Source: Centrapalus pauciflorus
Lineage: Eukaryota; Streptophyta; Magnoliopsida; Asterales; Asteraceae
DNA length: 64,000 bases
Assembly (NCBI GenBank): GCA_020465985.1
Contig: JAANYP010000161.1
Span: forward strand, 1-64,000
Reading direction: 5' to 3'
Shown here: positions 56,117 to 64,000 of the stretch, in pieces
Numbering within the stretch: the first letter of the stretch is position 1
How the letters are laid out: each line of letters opens with the position of its first letter
The notes under the pieces: generated by a model
The model's input: the letters and a program-made list of their open reading frames with translations, nothing else
What the model was told of the DNA's origin: nothing
The model's database searches: none
Position numbers and translations under genes: made by a program

Positions 56117-59100
56117 TCAAGTACTAGAACTATATATACTACTGCCTGCATATAATCCAGCATCTATACAAACTTTAACTACCTTCTGGAACTTCCTGGC
56201 TTCAGATCTCCATGATTCAGTAGAGAAGATAGGCTGATCATGTAGCTTCTTCAGGTCGTCCTTTGATAGATTTATCAAATGCAATGGATCATATACCTTC
56301 AAAATGACCTTCTCGTCTTGATCCTCCATGATGGCTTCAGCAATGTCAATCTCGAGGTACCACCATTTCATGTTGCTCAAAATATTTTGTGGCATCGATT
56401 TCATTGGAACCTTTTTCAGACATTTGACTGGCTTATAAATCATTCTGGCCCAAGGTCTTCCAGTATGAGGATCCATCCTTGATCCATCCTCGACCCTTTT
56501 GCCTGATCTCGGCTTAAGCCTCTCAAACTTTCCTGAACGACCCTCTTTTCTTATTATTCTTGCCATGACTTCAGCGTACGGGTCTTCTCCTATATTAATC
56601 AGTTCCTTCCATGCTAGTTCCTTAACTTCAATCTTGGGCAGTGAGTTGAACGCTTTCAGTGTCCGCCTCATGTATTGAAGGCCATCTCTTCTTTTCAAAA
56701 TAAACAGCTGCAGTTCTCTGTCAAAGAACCAGCTAATAATCCCTCCTGAGAAGTTTCCAGCTCCCGGAACTCTCATTTTCTTCTTCATCTTCAGCTGCTC
56801 TTTCGTTTCTTCCTTTTTAAACCAAAGATTTATCAATTCAGCTCTAGATGGCTCTTTCTCAGCCTCTTCAAGTTCTTTGTCTTCAACTGAGGCTACCTTG
56901 ATGTAGTCTATATCAATCACATTATGGTTTTGGCCCTCATACAGTTCCGTGACAGGTTGTGAATTGATTATGACTTCATTGACATGATCTTCTTCATCGT
57001 CTAACACTTCATCATCCGATTTCCAGTCAACAACATCCTCTGGAATGAATTCACCTTCTTCCAACTCTTTGGCGTCATCTTCAAAATCAAACTCCATAAG
57101 CTCTTCCTCAATGTCTTTTAGTGCATCTATCATGTCACTATCTAAAGCCCTTGAAGAACCTGCTTCTCCTCCTGCTCCTCCTACTTCTCCTCCTAGACTA
57201 GGCTCCCCCTCAGATTGAGCAGTCTGAGCAGCAGAAAAATCTACTGGCTCATCCTGTCTATTAGGGCTGGGATCATCGCCTTAATTATCTTCATCATCCT
57301 CATCTCTTGGCCTTTGTACATTCGGATCTTGGCATGATGTCTCCCCCTGAGCCTGTATATTTTTCATTAACTGCTCGATTAGGGACCGCATCGCCCTTAA
57401 CTCTTCGGCCTGATCGCAGACGAACGTCTTCAGCTCAACGTTCTCTTCCTGGATTTTTTCTATCGTCTTCTTCAATTCAGCATTTTCATTATCTAGATTT
57501 GCATTATGTGCCTGAATTTCACCCATTGCCTGTGTTAGGCTTAGAATTTGAACGTGTTGGAAGTCCACGCGAGCTTTGAGCTGCATGAACCTCTGGTTGT
57601 CAGCGTAGGCGGCCGAAGTAGATGGAATTGATTGTATGGGAGCTGGGATGAATGGTGGTGGAATATATGGCTCATGTTGAGGTGGTGGTGATGGTGGAGC
57701 GGTGGCTTGTGGTTCTTGAGTTTGAGGTTGAGGTTGTTGTGCATCGGACGCTGAGAATGTCCCTTGCATAAACCTGTGATGCTTGGCCCGCTGCCTAGTC
57801 GCCAAGGGAGCAACTTCCTCTTCTTCGAAGTCCGATTCTTCAGATTCCCTTGCTACTCTCCTTCTCGAGGCCTCTTCATTGATAACTACGAGTCTCGAGC
57901 CATAAGCTTCTATGCGAAAGCGAGAGTCAGTAGCTTGAGACTCAGGAGCTTCAACTTCAATCTCCTCCAATTCTTCCGACTCTGATTCAGATGATGTCAA
58001 ACCTTTATCAGCCCTTTCTGGCTCATACTCTTCCACATCTCTAAATACATCTTCTTCTCCTTCTGGTGGACTGAGCAATTCACCAACTAATGCTGTAGCC
58101 ACATCTTCGTTTGCATGAGGCCCTGCCTCCCAAATTTCATTAAGCGTCTCGCATAGCTGTTCAGTTGCTATCGGAATATTTGAGGGCCCGACTTCTTGAA
58201 TATTTGATGGGCCGGCTTCTTGAACTTCTGGTTGGTGACTTGTCGAGGGCCTTGATGCCTGTGTTTGACTCGCTGATGGTCTTTGACGGCGTCTTTGAGC
58301 TCGCGGCTGCTGTTTTTGTTGACGTTGTTGTGGTTGTTGTTGCGGTTGAAACTCAACGACCCCTGCCCAGTTGGCATCTTCCGGGGCTTGAAACTCCCTA
58401 TCCAAAATTGCTCCAAACAATGGACGCTCAACAGGAACAGCTAACCTTCCTCGGTGTGAGGAACAATCAGCGAAAATCGTTTTGTCCAAGATGGCAACAC
58501 TTTGAAAGTCATTTGTCAGCGGCAAGTTCGGCAAGAAGTGCCTTATCAACATCATAATGAACCTTGGATAGAGCAAAAACTGTTGATTCTTGGGAGCGGA
58601 TATCTGATGAACAAATTCCGAAAAGATCATCCCCGAAAAACTATATGGGCGATTATACACCATATCGACGATCCCTGACTGAATTTTCGCCACAATATAG
58701 TCGAACCCTGCTTTCTTCGCAGCAAAGCACACTATAAACACATGCGCCAGAATCCTCCACTGCCCGATCAACCCACTCTTCATATATGACACTTTCGTCA
58801 AATCGAGGCTGTACCCCATTCTTTGAAAGGCCGCTTGCCTTATACTTAAAGGAAATTCTATTGGACCAGCTTCTTCTTCCTGAGTGCCCAGCTGCAGCAC
58901 TTGACGAAGCATATCAGCCGAAAATACCAATGGCTGTCCTTCAATACGAGTGCGTAGAACTGTCGGAGTGACCGAGCAGTCTAGCTGCAAATGATCGTAA
59001 AATTGACGAATGTAGGGTAACACAAGCTACACATTATGCCACAGTGCATGTCCGATCCTTGATTCAGCGAGAAAATCAAGCACTTGACGGAATCCCTGCG

Positions 59101-59167
59101 CCTCAGGGAGATTCAGATCTGGATGAAGCACCATATTGTGCTTAGGAACAAACACTCGAATAGCCAT
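56117..59167 (-). pseudogene. Element F ORF2, two nonsense codons, no frameshift
   Basis: ATG at 59167-59165 (MAIRVFVPKHNMV). One frame of 1,017 codons to 56117, broken only by TAG at 59029-59027 (CAG in E, inside HNVQLVLPY) and TAA at 57283-57281. Both can be read as single C-to-T changes. N-terminal domain, QQQ/RRRQR region (about 58320-58265), acidic part, proline-rich stretch, coiled coil (about 57600-57360), second acidic part and the C-terminal SWFFDRELQLF domain are all in order. A short duplication of QEVGPSN/QEAGPSN (about 58210-58165) is specific to this copy. Function unknown; no membrane segment or signal peptide. Confidence 0.88.
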
Positions 59168-59195
59168 TTCTGCACAATAAACAAAACCATTAGAT
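59168..59195 (-). promoter_or_regulatory. Splice-acceptor-like block before ORF2 (element F)
   Basis: Minus strand TTTGTTTATTGTGCAG, CAG at 59172-59170, two bases before the ATG. Confidence 0.5.
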
Positions 59196-61394
59196 TCAGT
59201 AAAATCAATAAACTTGTTTAAATTTAAATCTGTTTTATTTTGAACTTGTTTAAGTACAAAATCCAACACAATTAAATTTCTACAAGTTTAGTAACATTTA
59301 AATTAAATAGTGCAAATAACCAATAGATTCGAAAGTAACATATTCGAAGTGTCCCTATTCGAGTGTAGTGGACAGATTCGAATTGTCCCTATTCGAGTGT
59401 AATGGTCAGATTCGAAGGTCATGGTCATCTCGAATCTAATGACAGATTCGAGAAACCCATGAACAGATTCGAATCCCATGAACAGATTCGAACGACCGTA
59501 TTCATTCAAGGACCAAATCTCTTGATTTTAACCTTTATGGACTTAGAAAATTACAATCATTAGTCCTACTAGTTACTAATCACAGAAATATGCCTTTAAT
59601 TTGATTGTTTATCGGCCCAAATTTGGTAATTTTTAAAAAACCTTATTTTGACCCTTTAAACCTTCAAAATTCGATGATTTTGCCTAAAATTGTGTATAAT
59701 ACTACATAAATCTTGTACAATCATGTTGATTATACCTAGGTACAGTAGTAGAATCGAACACACAAGCCTTAAACTCGATGAAATGTCTTTTAGGAGAAAA
59801 GCGATAGACTCGAGAATAGATTCGAAGTCGCTGAAATAGATTCGAGGAAGTAAATTCGAAAACAGTAAGAAGTAAATGACTTCACTGTTGACCTATATAT
59901 ACTACTTACTTTCGAGTCTAAGGTTAGATTCGAATCTACTGACAGATTCGAATCCTTCCACTTTCGATTCTGTCTTAAACTCGAAACCCCCAAACACTTA
60001 GAAAAATTTCGAAAATTTTTGAATTAACTTCAACTTTTTCAACCTTTTTCTACGGTATTTGTGTAACAAGATAAACTATGCCAACTCTTTTACCCTAAGC
60101 AATGTTTATTTTATCCAACTTGGAATGCACCCTCAGTAATTTTTGACCTTTTACCTAAGTAAAATTTAAAACTAAAATAAAATAAAATAAAATAAAATAA
60201 AATAAAATAAAATAAACTAAGGTAAAAATAAAATAAAATAAAATTTTGACTAAAAAATTTATTCTAGACTTAAGCTAAACTTAACAAATTTAAAACCTAA
60301 GCTAAAAATTAAACAAAATCTTTTTGATGAGTGCAGTCTAAGAAAGGTTCAATCAGATAGCGATGTCTGATACTTACTTTCAGTACTTGAGCTTTCACAC
60401 TTAGGAATTTTTGATTCCTTTGATTATTTGTCGTGACATACCTATTTAGCCGATTGTTGGTATTTTACCCCGTTAAGCACTCTACATTTCGGAACATCTC
60501 TTGGAATTTTTATTTATCAGGAAATTATCTTACGTGACTCAGACATAGACATACTTTTATGATCAAGGCACACAGACAAAGATTCTAACTTGTTGGTATT
60601 TGCAAACTGTCTTTAAAAGACAAACATCGGACACAGGTCTGTATTTTCATACAACAAAGTGTCTTAGCTTGACTTAAGGTTTATTTTTAAAGTTAACAGA
60701 CAGCGGTGACAGGTCTGTACTGACGTACAACAAAGCGACATATCTGCTAACCCGAATCTAAACAGAGACAACAGGTCTTTACTTACGTACAACAGAGTTG
60801 CATGTTTTCGACTCTCAATGTTATATGATATTTCTATTCTATCCATTTTAAGATGTATTTGATGTTGCCATACATCCCCAGAAAGTTTGCATACCTCATT
60901 TAGACTCAAAGTTTGTATGTCTTGTACATAAAAATTAAGACCGATTGGTCGTACATCTAAGTTAGTGACACGCTTGACTTTTTCTAGAATATTTTATTAG
61001 CCTTAAGATTCCCTATATGTATCATGCCTACCAACACATCAAACTAAATAAAGTATAACACTTAGAATTTAGTTGCATTATGTGTGAAAGCCTAAACACT
61101 TAGAGTTTGTAACGACTGTGCTAATTTTCGTCACTTTAAACCTATGTATCTAAGACTTAACTCCTTTTTCTGATATTCTCTTTTTTTGTATTTTTGTAAT
61201 TTTCTCTCTTTTTTCTTTTGTTTTTCATAAGAAAAAGCAGTAAAATAAGCTAACCTACTAACTTACTAAAAATAGAAACTTACTAAAAATAGAAACTTAC
61301 TAAAAATAGAAACTTACCTAAATTAGCAGACTACTGTAAAGAAAGAAATATTACGACTCTTAAAAGAAAATAAACTTATACTACTAAGGTCAAT
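59196..61394 (-). other. Element F spacer between pol and ORF2
   Basis: Non-coding and collinear with the other spacers. It has TTCGAA/CTCGAG words (about 59320-59500 and 59750-59990), an AAAAT tract (about 60170-60245), three GTAC-type motif copies (about 60635-60795) and a short tandem AGAAACTTACTAAAAAT repeat (about 61265-61315). Confidence 0.8.
61265..61315. repeat. Short tandem repeat, 16-17 bp units
   Basis: Three near-identical copies of ACTTACTAAAAATAGAA. A (about 2450-2510) has the reverse-complement form at the same place after pol. Confidence 0.85.
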
Positions 61395-64000
61395 TTACTT
61401 TGGGTTGCGCATTCCATTCAGTTGAATTAAATACTCAAACCGTGACTTATCAAACGCTTTGGTAAATAAATCTGCATTATTATCTTCTGTTGCCAGTTTT
61501 ACCAGTTTGATTAAGTTCTTTTCAGCACAATCACGAATAAAATGATGTCTTATGTCTATGTGCTTTGTTTTATTATGTTTAACTGAATTATTAGTTATAG
61601 CAATAGTAGACTGGTTACCTATCCTAATAGGAGTTTGAGTGTAAGCCAAACCGTAATCCCGCAATTGTTGTTGTATCCACAGAACCTGTGAGCAGCAACT
61701 ACCAGCAGCAACATACTCGGCCTCGCGCGTTGACACGGCCACCGATGTTTGTCTCTTGCATTGCCAGGACACCAATCTCCCTCCTAGGAACTGACAACCT
61801 CCAGTTGTTGATTTGCGCGTCAAGCTGCATCCTCCGTAGTCAGAATCCGTGAACGCCTCCAACTCTAGATCTCCCTCCACGTGATACCAAAGTCCCAGCT
61901 TCGGTTTCGACTTGAGGTATCGTAGAATCCGCTTCACAGCTTTCATATGCATCTCCTTCGGATTCGCTTGAAACCTAGCACAAATACAAACAGCAAACAT
62001 AATATCAGGTCTTGAAGCAGTTAAATACATAAGTGACCCAATCATGGCCCGATATAAAGTCGGATCTACATCGGTATCACTTTCAGTACCCGGCCCGAGA
62101 TTGTGATTCACTTGAATCGGCGTGCTGAAATGGGCAGTCAACTTAGTTCTTTCCATCCCAAACCGTTCTAGTATGTCATAGACATACTTAGTCTGATGGA
62201 TAAACATCCCTTCCTTCTTTTGTTCAACTTGTAACCCTAAAAAGAAATTCAACTCCCCCATAGCACTCATCTCGAACTTAGACTTTATCACCTTCTCGAA
62301 ATCTTTGCACATCTGTTCGTCTGATGATCCAAAGATGATATCATCGACGTACACTTGTACCAAGATAAAATCTTCACCCTTCCTCTTAACAAACAGAGTA
62401 CTATCTATCCTACCTCTTTCAAAACCGTTTTCTAAAAGATGGTTGGATAGAGTCTCATACCACGCCCTAGGTGCCTGATGCAATCCATAAAGAGCCTTAT
62501 CTAAGCGATATACTCTATCAGGATATTTTGGATCTGTGAATCCGGGCGGTTGTTCTACGTACACCAACTCCTTCACTTTTCCATACAGGAAAGCACTCTT
62601 AAAATCTAACTGATATACCTTAAATCCCTTGAAGGAGGCAAAAGCTAAAAACAACCTAATTGCTTCTAACCTTGCTACTGGTGCAAAAACCTCGTTGTAA
62701 TCGATTCCCTCCTCTTGGTTGAAACCCTTTACAACTAGCCTAGCCTTGTTGCGCGTGACTATACCCCGATCGTCCCTTTTGCACTTAAAAACCCATTTGG
62801 TTCCTATGGCAACTTCCCCTCGAGGTAATGGAACTAACTCCCACACTTCTAGTTTCCTACTCTGCGAGAGCTCTTCCTGCATCGCTTCAACCCAGGAGTT
62901 ATCCTTAAGTGCCATTTGCACATTCTTGGGCTCTACTTGCGATATGAAACATGAATATAGACATGTGTGATATGCCTCGGAGTCGTTTATCATCGACAAC
63001 AACACAGTGTTGTTATTTACACTACTCCGAGTCCTCACACCCTCGTTAGGATTTCCTATGATGCTTTCTAATGGATGGTTCTTGTTAATCCTAGAGGTCT
63101 CTATTTCATCAACCCTTAGATTATCTCCTAAGTTAGATCCTATTTCACCTAATGGAGGAACAGGCTCAGCTTCTACAGTTTCCTCCTCACGGACGTTTTC
63201 CTCAGAGTTAGAACTTGATGCTTGAGTCTGATTCTCAGTGTTAGGTGCCTCTTGATCAGCAACTTCTGGAGATCCATCTACTGTCGCAGTAGGCTCGGAT
63301 GTAGATTCGAACGTGGTCCTCGGAAAAATATGGCCATCGTCATTCAGGTGCAACGTCGCCATGTCTTTTTCGATTGTACCTCCAGTATCATCCATAGAAA
63401 TGTTAAATGTCTCAAACAATTTATCATAGTCAAATAACCATTCCGGACCAGTTTGGGGTTCATGTGTATAACTTGTGACTTCAATATTATACACAATCTC
63501 CACAGTACCACTCGTTTTGTTAAAAACCCGTTTGTTTGGTGAGTTCGGCACATAACCTAGGAAATATCCTTCGTCAGCCTTTTCACCAAACTTCGGTTGA
63601 TGTTTTGTGCGTAACAGTGTGCATGGTACTCCAAACGGTTCGAATCCAGTTAAGTTAGGTGGCCGTTTATTCAAAATTTCATAGCATGTTTTGTTCAAAG
63701 ATTTGACTGTAAGGACTCTATTTAAAATATGGCACGCGGTATTCACTGCCTCCCCCCAAAACATGGTAGGAAGCTTTGAATCCGAAAGCATAGTCCTTGC
63801 AGCCTCAATCAATGTTCTGTTTTTACTTTCGGCCACCCCATTCTGTTGTGGTTCATATGGTGCACTGAATTGATGCACTATGCCCTTTGATAGGCAATAT
63901 ACACCAATTACAGAGTTTTTAAATTCAGTCCCATTATCACTACGAATATGTTTAACCCTTGTTCCGTAGGAGTTCTCCACTTGGTCTAAGAACCCGATGA
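61395..64000 (-). CDS. pol: Element F pol, open to the window edge
   Basis: Open from the right edge (first complete codon at 63998) to the stop at 61395, about 868 codons, so the start of pol is outside the window. It contains the integrase core from before RSDNGTEF through NGVAESKNRT (catalytic Glu kept; the following Arg is Ser), the integrase C-terminal block GYFLGYVPNSPNKRVFNK, the acidic linker, RT beginning near NSWVEAMQEEL with VYVDDIIF (YVDD at 62351-62340), and RNase H with AFTDSDYGG, REAEYVAAG and TKHIDIRHH. It ends NGMRNPK. No stop or frameshift seen. This is the only pol here that could still supply RT and RNase H activity; whether it is expressed is unknown. Confidence 0.93.
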   Translation of the reverse strand, partial: IGFLDQVENSYGTRVKHIRSDNGTEFKNSVIGVYCLSKGIVHQFSAPYEPQQNGVAESKNRTLIEAARTMLSDSKLPTMFWGEAVNTACHILNRVLTVKSLNKTCYEILNKRPPNLTGFEPFGVPCTLLRTKHQPKFGEKADEGYFLGYVPNSPNKRVFNKTSGTVEIVYNIEVTSYTHEPQTGPEWLFDYDKLFETFNISMDDTGGTIEKDMATLHLNDDGHIFPRTTFESTSEPTATVDGSPEVADQEAPNTENQTQASSSNSEENVREEETVEAEPVPPLGEIGSNLGDNLRVDEIETSRINKNHPLESIIGNPNEGVRTRSSVNNNTVLLSMINDSEAYHTCLYSCFISQVEPKNVQMALKDNSWVEAMQEELSQSRKLEVWELVPLPRGEVAIGTKWVFKCKRDDRGIVTRNKARLVVKGFNQEEGIDYNEVFAPVARLEAIRLFLAFASFKGFKVYQLDFKSAFLYGKVKELVYVEQPPGFTDPKYPDRVYRLDKALYGLHQAPRAWYETLSNHLLENGFERGRIDSTLFVKRKGEDFILVQVYVDDIIFGSSDEQMCKDFEKVIKSKFEMSAMGELNFFLGLQVEQKKEGMFIHQTKYVYDILERFGMERTKLTAHFSTPIQVNHNLGPGTESDTDVDPTLYRAMIGSLMYLTASRPDIMFAVCICARFQANPKEMHMKAVKRILRYLKSKPKLGLWYHVEGDLELEAFTDSDYGGCSLTRKSTTGGCQFLGGRLVSWQCKRQTSVAVSTREAEYVAAGSCCSQVLWIQQQLRDYGLAYTQTPIRIGNQSTIAITNNSVKHNKTKHIDIRHHFIRDCAEKNLIKLVKLATEDNNADLFTKAFDKSRFEYLIQLNGMRNPK

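Overview
The window looks like repetitive nuclear DNA of a flowering plant. I see no ordinary host gene, tRNA or rRNA. Nearly every base belongs to Ty1/copia LTR retrotransposons, inserted into and next to one another, plus three non-LTR insertions (two hAT-type MITEs and one long foldback element). The dominant family has a tRNA-Met primer-binding site, a very long gag, a copia-order pol (protease, integrase, RT, RNase H), a ~2 kb spacer, and then a second large reading frame of about 1,000 codons before the polypurine tract. That architecture is the SIRE/Maximus lineage. The second frame (here called ORF2) resembles, as far as I recall the family, proteins seen in Asteraceae genomes, so a composite such as a lettuce, chicory or tansy relative is my best guess; this is inference.

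Layout. 1-1219: an indel-rich inverted duplication of pol. 1206-8290 (+): element A, pol end, spacer, ORF2 and 3' LTR. 8291-19369 (+): element C, into whose gag A appears to have inserted; C also carries a 586 bp hAT-type MITE. 19370-19447 and 32926-33519 (-): pieces of an older copia pol (element D), split by element B. 19448-32925 (-): element B, the only complete copy, with two LTRs, PBS, gag, pol, ORF2, PPT and a 5-bp target duplication. 33520-37264 (+): element E, reduced to ORF2 and its 3' LTR. 37265-40493 (+): a decayed copia of another lineage (K). 40517-44093 (-): gag and 5' LTR of element G. 44094-44763: an orphan LTR-like piece. 44764-47571 (-): a decayed, distantly related ORF2 (H). 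47572-54859 (+): element I, leader, gag and protease remnants, interrupted by a 238 bp hAT-type MITE and a 1.77 kb foldback element. 54860-55408 (-): LTR and tail of element J. 55409-64000 (-): element F, whose pol is open throughout and which runs off the right edge.

How the parts work together. Gag would form the particle and bind RNA through zinc knuckles; protease, integrase, RT and RNase H would process the polyprotein, copy the RNA from the tRNA-Met primer and the polypurine tract, and insert the cDNA. ORF2 has no known role that I can assign. Five copies share a splice-acceptor-like block directly before the ORF2 ATG, and the only complete leader and gag (B) has a consensus-like splice donor of matching phase inside gag. 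A spliced subgenomic message for ORF2 is therefore the most interesting hypothesis here. A second feature is the dense arrays of self-complementary TTCGAA-type words in LTRs, leader and spacer, with different versions of the word in the leaders of elements G and I.

Most copies are broken by stops and frameshifts; only F pol is clearly open, and F ORF2 has just two nonsense codons.
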